Notes under the pieces: generated by a model
Databases searched by the model: none
Told to the model about the DNA's origin: nothing
What the model saw: only the letters and a program-made list of their open reading frames with translations
NCBI GenBank assembly: GCA_025602905.1
Contig: JAHLKI010000023.1
Coordinates: 248,001-312,000 of the forward strand
Direction: 5' to 3'
Source of the DNA: Phlyctochytrium arcticum
Taxonomy: Eukaryota; Chytridiomycota; Chytridiomycetes; Chytridiales; Chytridiaceae
Length of the DNA stretch: 64,000 nucleotides
Program-made: the position numbers and the translations under genes
Part shown: positions 39,915-49,142 of the stretch, one piece after another
Layout of the letters: every line of letters starts with the position of its first letter
How positions within the stretch are numbered: the stretch's first letter is position 1

Positions 39915-40388
39915 CTAAGAATTGTCATTCACAGAGTTTAATAGGTACAAACCTCCATTGTTGTTTGCTTCTTCTGCAGCCCGGTTATATGCAAATGCTG
40001 CAGCCTCCTTTGTTGTAAAGTAACCAAGATGCCTCTGTTTCTTGTTGATACATATGTTGGCTTGCCACTTGTTTTTTCCTTTGTGCCAGGAGACACCCTT
40101 GTATCCAGAAGTGTTATTAGTTGGATGTGATTTCCACTGATTATTTTGCTGAAGGGTTACAATCTCTAGGTTGCTAATTTGATTATCAGATTTATCGAAA
40201 TTGATATGATTGACATGTTCTGTAGGAGCAAGTTTTCGACCAAGATGTTTTTCCATTAAAAGACGGTGTATGTAATACCGTTGACCATCTACAAGAAGCC
40301 GCCTGTATCCAAGTGTTTCTGTATATCCACTGTTGCCATCTCTCCTTGTGACGGTGCCTTTAAGTAAATTGTATGCGAGTTCTTCCAT
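39915..40388 (-). CDS. HNH endonuclease with AP2-type DNA-binding domain (157 aa)
   Basis: Residues ~38-80 match the HNH_3 fold: YIHRLLMEKHLGRKLAPTEH, then VNHINFDKSDNQISNLEIVT with the HxN...N/H core. Residues ~92-145 form an AP2-like domain: SGYKGVSWHKGKNKWQANI and LGYFTTKEAAAFAYNRAAEE. This HNH-AP2 pairing is typical of free-standing homing endonucleases in phages and algal viruses. The gene is the only content between repeat copies C and D, as expected for a separately mobile cassette. All key residues are present, so it may be active. Confidence 0.88.
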   Translation of the reverse strand: MEELAYNLLKGTVTRRDGNSGYTETLGYRRLLVDGQRYYIHRLLMEKHLGRKLAPTEHVNHINFDKSDNQISNLEIVTLQQNNQWKSHPTNNTSGYKGVSWHKGKNKWQANICINKKQRHLGYFTTKEAAAFAYNRAAEEANNNGGLYLLNSVNDNS

Positions 40389-40465
40389 CAGTAAAGTTAT
40401 TTGATTAGGCTATATGCAATGCTTAAATAACAAAGTTTCTTCCACATCGGGACATTCAAAAATGA

Positions 40466-40713
40466 CAGAGGATCATAGACTAGACATAGCCTTTTCGATC
40501 TAGGTTTTGTTTGTCTTGAAACATGGAGAAAGAGATTCTTTTTTTTTTTTACTAATGTAGAAAAAAACATGAAGAGAGAAATTCTAGCAATTCTAGCCGG
40601 TATTTGAGAGATAATTTTAGAAAGAGAAAAGAAAAACGTTTTTTAAAAAAGTAAAATGAAATTGAGAATGAAAGAGGCAAAAAAGAGGGCGAAAAAGGGC
40701 TAGAAGTGTTAGA
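40466..40713 (+). repeat. Dispersed cargo-flanking repeat, copy D
   Basis: About 248 bases, beginning GATCATAGACTAGACATAGC and ending GGGCTAGAAGTGTTAG. It abuts the inner edge of the right terminal inverted repeat at about 40722. Confidence 0.9.
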
Positions 40714-40889
40714 TGCAATCGGGGACATGAATCAAACGTTTTTATTAGTGAGAAGTTGAAGAATCGGGGGAGATTCAAAAAAGACACACAGAGGGAATAG
40801 CAATATAAGGGGGCGCTATCGATACTCCTGATGATCCAGATGATCCTACAATATCGATATTGCGCAATATCGATATTACGTAGAATGTT

Positions 40890-41129
40890 TTATAAAGGTT
40901 TGAAAGTCCCGTAAAGGGCCCGCTCCATAAGCGATTCACAACGATTCAGATGTCGATGGCTTGATACAGTGTCTTCACCAAGGTCACTAAAAGATAAATT
41001 TGGTATCTCTGAAAGGAGAGCAGCGATCAACCGGGGGGTCGTTGCTTTTTTGGATAGAATGTGAGGAGATGAGACACGATGCTTACGTAAGCAGCCTGGA
41101 AGTCCCGTAACCGTAACAAGCGGCACCAC
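40890..41129 (-). CDS. Small open frame inside the right terminal repeat (uncertain)
   Basis: A 79-residue frame that shares its last ~48 residues (LIAALLSEIPNLSFSDLGED and onward) with the left-repeat frame at 17249-17467, but starts differently (MVPLVTVTGLPGCLRKHR). It points inward. No domain recognised; it may just reflect repeat identity. Confidence 0.3.
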   Translation of the reverse strand: MVPLVTVTGLPGCLRKHRVSSPHILSKKATTPRLIAALLSEIPNLSFSDLGEDTVSSHRHLNRCESLMERALYGTFKPL

Positions 41130-41296
41130 TCGATGAAATATGGAGAGGGATGATTCATGATGTGTAAGATGGCTCGATGTTTGATGGAGGCGGCCTTATA
41201 GTAAGGTCACATAGTGGAGAAGTGGCCTTATAGTAAGGTCACATAGCGGGCTTCATAGTTGCCGCATAGTTGGGGCATAGTTGACAAACGGCTCCT

Positions 41297-41396
41297 TGTG
41301 ATAGTGCACGAATAGTATACTAAACGAACGCAGCCAATTTTAGTAATTACTAAAATTGGCTGCGTTCGTTTAGTATACTATTCGTGCACTATCACA
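41297..41396. repeat. Right terminal 100-bp perfect palindrome
   Basis: Symmetric about 41346/41347. The arm is the same as on the left, except that the 9-base block reads CGAACGCAG instead of ACTAACACC. Both halves of this palindrome carry the changed block, so symmetry is exact. Confidence 0.95.
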
Positions 41397-41401
41397 TTAC
41401 C
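41397..41401. repeat. Right target-site duplication (TTACC)
   Basis: Copy of 16884-16888, right after the terminal CTATCACA. Confidence 0.85.
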
Positions 41402-42145
41402 ACTGCAGCAGCAGCTAGAGCGCACCTTCGCCGACCACTCAGTGACCAACAACCCCGTGAGCGTCGTGTTAGAATGGCCATGAATCGTCTTTTGTCCCAC
41501 GCACCCTTTATTTTGAACACTCAACTCCAAGCTGAACAAATATACGCTCATCATAACGTGGACCTTGGTCTAGCGGTTTCAGTGCGAAATATGCCATATC
41601 TCGAAAAGTATGGGACGGCAATGCAATCCGTTTGGAGGACAGAAATGGAACGGAAACTGGGGTAGGCATTACAGCCAGAAGAACTGCCATTATAGGCGCA
41701 AGGACGGGATCCCCCAAAGTACGCGCCTCGGAAAAAGGTGTACCCCATCCAACAGGAGGATGCCATATGGGTTTTTCGAAAGTGGTTGGACGAGCGCTTT
41801 CCGAATGCAGCGAATGAGTTGCCATTTCACTGGAAAAACATGAATAGTCCTGTGCACGAGTTTATACCATGGATGTCTGATGAATACCCCTTGCACCCGG
41901 CCTTGGAACAGTGGCGTGAAATTTTCGATGCGGATGGAGTAACCGGAACAAACATCCTCCGAGGATGTATCGTAGCATTAAGCGGGGATGTCACCACTCA
42001 GCAGTACCGTCTAACGCAGTCGGATGGACGTTCCACCATGGGAAAAATCTGGAAATTTGGCCCGCCGCGAACCACTGATGTGCTTCTGATTGATTCCCAA
42101 GACTGGAAGGGCACAGTCAAGAAAATGGGTGGTACAGTTTTGTAA
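41397..42145 (+). pseudogene. Right part of the host gene cut by the viral insertion
   Basis: Host coding sequence resumes in the same frame that was open at 16888 and continues through AAAARAHLRRPLSDQQPRER to about 41665. After a likely short intron it goes on as VYPIQQEDAIWVFRKWLDER, FHWKNMNSPVHEFIPWMSDE and IWKFGPPRTTDVLLIDSQDW to a stop at 42143-42145. The later exon is Trp-rich and looks like a folded domain. No family recognised. With the element in place this part has no start of its own except in the terminal palindrome, so the gene is presumably inactivated. Confidence 0.5.
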
Positions 42146-43906
42146 AAGGTCATGTGATCACTTGGACGGCCGACGCAATGCTCCCAAAATTCAAAAATCC
42201 GATTGACTGTGGTCACCACCCTGGCCGCGAACGGATGATTTGTTGCAGTAAATGGTGTTGTGTGCTCGTATCGTAGTTTTGTCTTTTTTTCGATTTTTTT
42301 CGAAGTGTCGATTTTTTTCGTAGTTTTGTTGTTTGTGGTGTAGTTGCGTTTTATTAGTGAGATGCCTAGGCTCTAGGTAGATAGATGGGCGTTGGCTAAT
42401 TTCAAAGTCTTCTGTCTGGCAGTTCATGATCATTTCGCTCGTTTTGTTGCTCGCTTATGCTTGTTTCTCTCGCTCTCTTGTTTGTTGGCTGTTTTGCTCG
42501 TTGATTCTAAACCCATGCGCGACGCGACGCGTGCTGCGCAGGGTTTTTTCTGTTCTTCATTTCACAGACTTTCTTTCTCCCCGTAGCGGATATTACTTTT
42601 TTTTCTGTGAAAATAGCATGGCAAAAGGTATCATATGTAGCAGCAGAAAGTAGCAAGTCGTCGGCAATTGGTAGGACAGACAGAGATGCAAATAGGTAGA
42701 TGGTAAGCCTCTTGGATGTAAATGGAGCGATAGATGGTTGCACTCCGGCAACGCAACTGAAAAAAGTGAATCGATAGATATTGTAGTGCCCGCCAGGCGT
42801 CCACTGGAACGTAAGGCAGTCCAAAATATATGGTAAGACAGAGCTGGAAAGAAAGAAATATAATGGCAGCCTCTTAGATTCAAACGTAATAAGCAAATGG
42901 AAAGCTCAAAGGTTATATGTAGAGATGGAAAGAGATGACACGATAGCTAGCAGCCTGTCAGATCAAATTAAAATAGGGCATAGATGGAGAAGAAAAGCTG
43001 GAAGACTGTCAGAAGCATACGCTAGGCGTGCAACGGAGAGCTGCAGTATGTCTGTAAGCATCTTACCATTCAATAATGAGAACGGACATCTTACACAATC
43101 GTGCAGATTTTGTTGCAAGAAAGGCTCTGGCTTGGGCCAAGCGAGACCCTCACTACTTTGAAGTAAGGCTTCAAAATGTTTCCTCTGCCTTGCACCAGAC
43201 TGGCTTCTGAGTCCGCACTCTGATATCCCAACTTCTGCGATTTCCCGGCTCACGGAGAAATCGAGATGAGAAGGTTGCAGAACACAGAGGGATATTTCAA
43301 TATGGCAACATTTCTCAATCACTTGTGTACAGTGTTTATAATTCTCCTTCCAGGATTGGTCCTTCGCTTCTAATCCAAGGAACCGATCCCGAAAGAAAAA
43401 TCGACTAGGCGGATCAATTTCACCTTCTCCAACAACGAAAGATTCAACTTTCCCAACACACCAGCTCTCAAACTCACCTCGTTTCTCACCTACTTCCATA
43501 ACGAAAGATTCGAATTTCTCAAAATCACCACCATCCCGCTCCAATTTGCGATTCACCTTTAACTTCTCTCAACAACACAAGTTTTAATTCTTCAACATCA
43601 CTACCGCATTCCTCTCGACCCAACAACTCGATTCTAGGCGGAAACCGGCGGAAACCTCAACTTGTCGACACCACCACCGAACTCCTCTATTTATCAACAA
43701 CTCGTCGTGGCTTCATACGTCTACCCCACACGAAATCGAAGGAAGAAAACCCCATCAAACATTACTGCCAATGAACAACACATTACTCTTGGGCTTTCTT
43801 CACTGTCCTCTCGGGATTGGGCGCCTCCCATTTGTCATTTCCGTCAAACACACCGCTGACGTCGTTGTCAAGTGGGCGCGTGTTGTCGAGCAAATAGTCG
43901 ACCTCT
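42146..43906. other. Accessory non-coding stretch
   Basis: About 1.8 kb. It contains T-rich runs (TTTTTTTCGATTTTTTTCG near 42290) and loosely repeated GATAGATGG/TAGATGG motifs with AGCCTCTTGGAT-like units around 42680-42960. A 197-residue minus-strand frame at 42963-43556 has no domain or splice support. No gene called. Confidence 0.35.
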
Positions 43907-45540
43907 TCAGTGATTTGAGCTAGCATGGTCTATAACATATTTTATATCCGTTCCGTTAGCGGCCGGCTCTTCGGGCACGGCTTGCATGCCCGCAGCACTG
44001 ATACCAACTCGCCTTGAATGCCAGCATATTGATGCACATCGCTCTGAAACGATTCGGGAATTGTTGCTGATTAATAACCGGGGCATCGAAACTCGCCAGC
44101 TGCTTGGCGACGTAGAACCCGTCTGATAGATAGACAACGGTGTATCTCATGTTGCTCACAGTGATACCAACGACTGGTAGTTCTGCGATCAGCCGTCGAA
44201 TCTTTTTTTCGTGCGGGCGTGCGGCAAGCACTCGGCGCGCGAGAGAAATGTGAATGTCTCGGAGAAGGAGTAACAGGCCAGACTGATCCTTCACAAACTT
44301 GGTGGTCTGACTCCGCTTCGCTCCGACATTCGCACAAGCGGCGACCTCCACACCCCAAGCTTGCTCGTACCACCCATAACCAGTCTACGTACTGGCCGCA
44401 TATCCTTCCGGTTGGCAAATTGAGGGCCGCAGAGCCACGAATCCGGCGGTCCTTTGACGCACGCGATTCCACTTCGCCACTGTTGTAATTGGGGAGTTAA
44501 TGATTTTTTTCACTTCAAACTGATACTCCTTGAAAACTCACAAGTGCGTTCCGACGGTTCCATGCAGAACGGAAAAGGCGGTTTGGTGAAAAGACACGTC
44601 GAGGTCCCGCTCCGAATGAATACTTGAGCCGAGGTTGTCATTCATTGCTTCAGTGCTACATGTAAACTGCGTTACACAAAGCAAAGCTCACCAAGTGGCC
44701 ATTAAATACCTACCTCCTACGCAATAACTCCAGAATGTAGGAAGCATCCTCCTTGTCCGCAGCTTCAAGGCATTGCCAATCGGCATCCCTCAACACTGAG
44801 GTCACCAACTTCCGCCGTCCGCCAATTAGAGGTCACTTTTGCGTTCTTCAATTAGTCCAAAGTCCCATACATGTCCCAAGCGCTTGATTTTATTACCGTT
44901 TCCAGGAGGATGCGGTTATCAATCTAAAAATAAATCCAACGTGGGCATGGATACGCGTCCCAAATCGTAAGAGGTGTTCGGAACAGCACTCACCTGCGAA
45001 ATATGATCAAGCAATTTTGCCTCGGCCGCTCCGTGGTTTATGTTCCAAGTAGACTGAAGCCTTTGGTCTGCTACCGCCGAAATCTCGTCCAGTTCAGCTG
45101 TCGATAAGAAAGAGGAGGGCGACATGACATTCTGATTCTCTGCAATTCTCTGGGGCAAGGAAACAGATGTAAGCGAATGTACTAAGAGGCTCCATAACAA
45201 TGTATCCTTACTTTTGGCAGCGGACTGCCGTCATTGCCACACTTTCAAATTTCTGGTGCTCCTTCATCAGCACGTCTACATAGGTCGTCCTCTTCGAAAA
45301 TAGCAGTAAAGGTTGAGCATCGGAGTCGTTGAACTGGTCTAGACTGTCATCACTCTCATCCGAAGGGATGCGAATGGGGGTACGTGGTGCCTGCGACCGT
45401 CGCCGTTTATTTCTTTGCTGGACATCGTCAGCGAGCATGTCCAGGCCTGACAACGCCAATGGCCGAGCATGGTCCTGAAGGTCTTTATCGAATACGAGGG
45501 TATCGTACACAGATGTGAACTCGGGGGAAGGTTTCTTGGC
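43907..45540 (-). CDS. Unclassified multi-exon host accessory gene (5' end uncertain)
   Basis: A chain of minus-strand exons can be joined by GT-AG signals in frame. The first starts AKKPSPEFTSVYDTLVFDKD (from 45540) and passes an acidic stretch (SDESDDSLDQFNDSDAQP). Later exons read IAENQNVMSPSSFLSTAELD, DADWQCLEAADKEDASYILE, SIHSERDLDVSFHQTAFSVL, and then KFVKDQSGLLLLLRDIHISL with PVVGITVSNMRYTVVYLSDG. The last ends DIKYVIDHASSNH at 43907. Exon edges in the middle are approximate. I do not recognise the family; the layout resembles lineage-specific fungal accessory genes. The first exon was not found, and tandem repeats lie directly upstream (45628-45843). Confidence 0.5.
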
Positions 45541-45627
45541 CTAACGGGATTATGGAAAGCAAGAGTAGAAGATGTGTTATTAGTCCTAGTTAAAAAGCTT
45601 GTCGGTGTGCAAGCCAGTAATTTGTCG

Positions 45628-45843
45628 TCATCCAGAAAGCGAAGGGCAGGACCCCTACCCCTCAAACCCAGACGCCGGCTGTTACACCCTCGCTGCGCTG
45701 CTCTCTGGCAAGAATGGACATATCACTGAACTTGCACAAAAATGTGAACCCTCATCCAGAAAGCGAAGGGCAGGAACCCTACCCCTCAAACCCAGACGCC
45801 GGCTGTTACACCCTCGCTGCGCTGCTTTCTAGCAAGAATGGAC
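45628..45843. repeat. Two ~92-bp direct repeats
   Basis: The unit beginning TCATCCAGAAAGCGAAGGGC and ending AGCAAGAATGGA occurs at about 45628-45719 and 45752-45843, with few differences, in the same orientation. It contains a TGCGCTGCT motif. No gene function seen. Confidence 0.8.
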
Positions 45844-46518
45844 CCCATTCATGTTTTTCAGGTTCGCCTCATTATTCTGCTGAGAAGGTATACCAACCTG
45901 TTGATCTATCGTATCTTTCAACTCAGAAAAACGGTCTCTAGACTCGGAGCTATCCGCAAGGTCTTGCAGCTTTGTTTTCCAACGGGATCACCAATCTAAA
46001 GCGCTAGCACTAGCTGCCAAACTTCTGCCGATATCAGCCGCCACATGTTCTAGCCAAGAGCATCCGCTGAGATTCTTGGTGTTTGTGTTTTGAAAATAGT
46101 CGTCGGAGCTGCTTATCCACTTGCTGGCTATGTTTGAAGATTGACTTTGACCGACGCGCGTCGAAAGCCTGGGGACTCCGGGGCGCTATGGCGCAGCCAT
46201 GGATGTAAAAATGGTCGTTTAATTATGGAAATAGGTTTTCTATTCCGATCACCATAACCCCCTAGCGGGGCCCTCTAATGCCCTCTATATATATGAGGAT
46301 TTATGTTTGTGGAGAGATACACTGTCAGATACATGAAATGTGGGAAAGGGGAAACATGTCACTAAAGCCATAAAAGGCAGCTACTTTACAATGGAGCTCC
46401 CCTCACCTGCCAGGAAGCGGCACAGTCATGCAACGCCAATGGGGTTCACACGATGGTCGCGACATCAGCGCGACAAACCCATCTTGACAGATCTTCCCAC
46501 TGCAATTATAGATTGAGA

Positions 46519-46899
46519 TAATCTTCTTATGTCAAAGGAGAGAGCAACTTTGGTGGTAGTGAGCACGATGATCTTGTATCGAATCGTGGTGGTGGCCAAG
46601 ATGAACAATCTAAACACTGACAGAGTATATTAACTGTATGGGTGATGATTCAGTTGATAGCTCGCGATGTGCCAGGGAACATTATGGTATACCTTGTTTA
46701 TGTTAAAGGCAAGAGCAACTTTGGTGGTAGTGAGCACAATGATCTTGTATCGAATCGCGGTGGTGGCCAAGATGAATGATCTAAACACTCACAGAGTGTA
46801 GCAACTGTATGGGTGATGAATCAGTTGATAGATCGCGATGAACCACAAGACTCTTCGGAATACCTTGTTTAGGCAATCTTCTTATGTCAAGGGAGACAG
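46519..46899. repeat. Tandem ~170-bp repeat, two diverged copies
   Basis: AGAGCAACTTTGGTGGTAGT followed by GAGCAC.ATGATCTTGTATC occurs at about 46543 and 46713. TCTTCTTATGTCAA.GGAGA occurs at both edges (46520 and 46875), so the unit is about 170 bases plus a partial third. Non-coding. Confidence 0.75.
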
Positions 46900-47041
46900 A
46901 CAGCAAACTTTGGTTTGAAAGAACAAATCTGGGTTCTGTAGATCACGCCACGGTCTCAGATCACCCCATCCAAAGTCTAAACTAGTGTTCCAAGAATGTG
47001 CCGCTACGACGCGACGTAAACAAATGGTTACCACTTGGGGG

Positions 47042-48246
47042 CGTACCATGAAAATTAGTATTCCGTACAACGTTTCTGTGAAATGTTCTCATTTGCCTTT
47101 TATGGGCCGTAATATAGCTCTTCCAAGCTTAAATTGTCGGAGTTGCCCTTGACTGCCCTTGAGGCCCTTGTTGTCCTTCTGACCCTGCTTCTGACCGGTG
47201 TTCAGACCGGCCTTCTCCGCGCCAACTACACTCCTACTCTTGTACATGATCTACTCTACTCCACGCTGTCGTGGTTATTAGGGTTCAAGTGAAGAATCAG
47301 CAGATGATTTGGCTGCCTTCGAAGTCTCTCTCACAGAAAATGTATTATTTTTACAATAATTTCCGCTGGCTAACATTACAGACATAAACAATTCCCTTAT
47401 AGTTTTCTTCCTCCGTTTCTACGTAACACTAGTTTTCTTTCATTGCCTAATGTCCTCCCTACAATCACTCAACTTCCAACTCCGTTGTCGCGCAGGAATT
47501 GCTCATAACTCCCAATTCCGCAGCCCTAACGTTTTACATCACGACAACGCTAGAAATGATATCATTATTGAATTCAGTGATGCCGATGTATCAAATGCAT
47601 CGTAATTGTTGTGGGAGGGTTGATGGGCTCACCTACGGTTCAGAATCTTCATTCGGGCGATGATTGATGGGATTGCAGTACTCTTACTGCTGTAGCATGT
47701 AGAGCCTTTGGATAGGCAGGTTTTTCGAATTGGCAGGGGTAGGGGTAAGCCTACTGCAAAGCACAATTTGGTGGGTCAGAATAACGCAATTGCTGATCTG
47801 GACACTGCGGCTCCTCGATCCCAAGATTTGAGAGTGCGCCGGGCGCATGATTCCCTATAGCCTTATAGACGCCGCTTGACTTGACCCGGCAGCGTGCGGC
47901 AGCGCATTGTCACTGCAGGTCAGATTGCCGGCATTGCGGGCGCCGTGGGTCAAGGGCAGATGGATCGTCCGTACGTACTTCGTTACTATGCGCACTATTG
48001 GGAGTAACGTCACAGGATACCTCAGACAAGGTAAGGGCTGATTGTAAGGAACAAGGGCAATCGTAACGCTCAAACATACGCAAGGCAACTGACGTTCTGG
48101 CGGCCGCGGACGCAAGTTCACGCAACTTCACCGTCTTCACGGAAACTCCGACAATTTAAGCTTGGAAGAGTTATATTACGGCCCATAAAAGGCAAATGAG
48201 AACATTTCACAGAAACGTTGTACGGAATACTAATTTTCATGGTACG
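47042..48246. mobile_element. 1.2-kb element with ~105-bp terminal inverted repeats (MITE-like)
   Basis: 47042-47147 matches the reverse complement of 48143-48246 with very few differences. The termini read CGTACCATGAAAATTAGTAT, and further in GGCCGTAATATA and TTCCAAGCTTAAATTGTCGG. The interior of about 1 kb has no long open frame, so it looks like a non-autonomous DNA transposon. A target duplication is not obvious at the edges. Confidence 0.6.
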
Positions 48247-48291
48247 GAATAAAAGCGCCCACCACTTGGCTCAATTCGTTCTGTTCATTCT

Positions 48292-48405
48292 ATAGTTCCG
48301 TACCTATGAATGGTCACACACACACTTTCTGTTTATGTCTAGATCTCCGTTCTGTGCCTATGAATAGTCACACATACTCTCTGTTCTTATGTCTGGATCT
48401 AGATG
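48292..48405. repeat. Tandem ~55-bp repeat pair
   Basis: CCTATGAATGGTCACACACA...TTATGTCTAGATCT is followed by CCTATGAATAGTCACACATA...TTATGTCTGGATCT. Two diverged copies, non-coding. Confidence 0.7.
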
Positions 48406-48568
48406 CACACGTATGTAAGAGGAAGCCAGACAAACCTGTCAAATGTTAGAATGCTAGGGCTTCATGCCTGTCAAAATGTTTTGCACGCAAGCCCCCACCA
48501 CTCCCAAGTCTCATTGACATGGCAGCTTTAGTATAAGAGTGTTGGCAGTTGAGTCGTGGTTATCGAAC

Positions 48569-48640
48569 GGTTCTTTGGTTTAGTGGTATAATACCCGCTT
48601 CGGGTGCGGGTGGTCCCGGGTTCGATTCCCGGAAGAACCC
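48569..48640 (+). tRNA. tRNA-Pro (anticodon CGG)
   Basis: A 72-base cloverleaf: acceptor GGTTCTT pairs with AAGAACC, anticodon stem CCCGC/GCGGG encloses loop TTCGGGT (anticodon CGG), and T stem CCGGG/CCCGG encloses TTCGATT. Box A (TGGTTTAGTGG) and box B (GGTTCGATTCC) are intact, and a TTTTTT terminator follows at about 48644. No intron. Close to fungal tRNA-Pro in sequence. Confidence 0.95.
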
Positions 48641-49142
48641 AACTTTTTTCTTCTTTTTCTGTGAGATGCCATTGTCTTCGTTTTGTAACTTTTGTTTTCC
48701 CACAGTCGTGATTGATCTTGTTCGGTCAAATGCCGACACCAGTCTGGAAAGCAAAATGTGCGGCCTTCTCATTGGCTATTTTTGATGAAACAATGTGGGC
48801 TCATCGACCTCTCATTACAATCAGAAACTCCAATTAGAGGGAAATTGATACGTTTCGACAAGTTCTGGTATTGACGGTCAGGGTTGTGAAGATACGCTAT
48901 GGACACCCGATAGAGTCCTGGGATGATGTTGGTATCATAGGTTGTTTTCTCAATCATCTTTAGGAAATGCCAAGGGATAGTTTTTAATTCGCCATGAACT
49001 AGGCACCGTGGGAGAAACGTGCATTTGAACTCATTCATTCCGTCTTGAAACTCTATGTAGAGGGAGAGAGACATCATACTTTTTATTTTCAACCCTCAAA
49101 TCGTGCAACTAAATTAAACGACAAATAATAAAAAACACATGA
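48641..49142. other. Intergenic region
   Basis: About 500 bases between the tRNA and the 3' end of the nucleoporin gene. A 107-residue minus-strand frame (48769-49092) has no recognisable domain, and I do not call it. Confidence 0.35.

Larger units (their letters stand above)
16889..41396. mobile_element. Integrated Polinton-like/virophage-like DNA virus of a fungus (24.5 kb)
   Basis: The boundaries are set by TGTGATAG...CTATCACA termini, a TTACC duplication, inverted repeats of about 0.7-0.9 kb, and a sharp drop in GC relative to flanking host DNA. Core genes inside: PrimPol-SF3 helicase, rve integrase with chromodomain, tyrosine-recombinase-like protein, major and minor capsid proteins, packaging ATPase and a long fibre. 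Structural genes sit centrally (25.7-36.5 kb), replication genes left and cargo right. No PolB and no adenain-type protease were found. All core frames are open, with no internal stops, so it could be active or very recently endogenised. Relative to named groups it best fits Polinton-like viruses; finer placement needs phylogeny. Confidence 0.93.
40722..41396. repeat. Right terminal inverted repeat
   Basis: Reverse-complement partner of 16889-17760. It lacks the ~85-base AGGATCATC insertion and part of the ATCGAT-rich segment present on the left, which explains its shorter length. Shared blocks: AGAAGTTGAAGAATCGGGGG, the TTTCAGAGATACC-containing small frame and the AAGGTCACATAG subterminal repeats. 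Confidence 0.9.
45844..48568. other. Gene-poor repeat region before the tRNA
   Basis: About 2.7 kb without a supported protein gene. It holds the ~170-bp tandem repeats (46519-46899), a 1.2-kb element with inverted termini (47042-48246) and a ~55-bp tandem pair (48292-48405). Short open frames are scattered and lack support. Confidence 0.5.

Noticed and set aside
16889..41396. Fragment of a giant virus (NCLDV) insertion
   Set aside because: Ends are defined by inverted repeats and a target duplication, the size is 24.5 kb, and the gene set (PrimPol-SF3, short capsid, rve integrase) is that of a small virus. No RNA polymerase or large-virus markers are seen.
42963..43556. 197-residue minus-strand open frame
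   Set aside because: No domain, no splice-supported neighbours and composition like random frame; not called as a gene.
48769..49092. 107-residue minus-strand frame between tRNA and nucleoporin
   Set aside because: No recognisable motif; cannot be supported from sequence alone.
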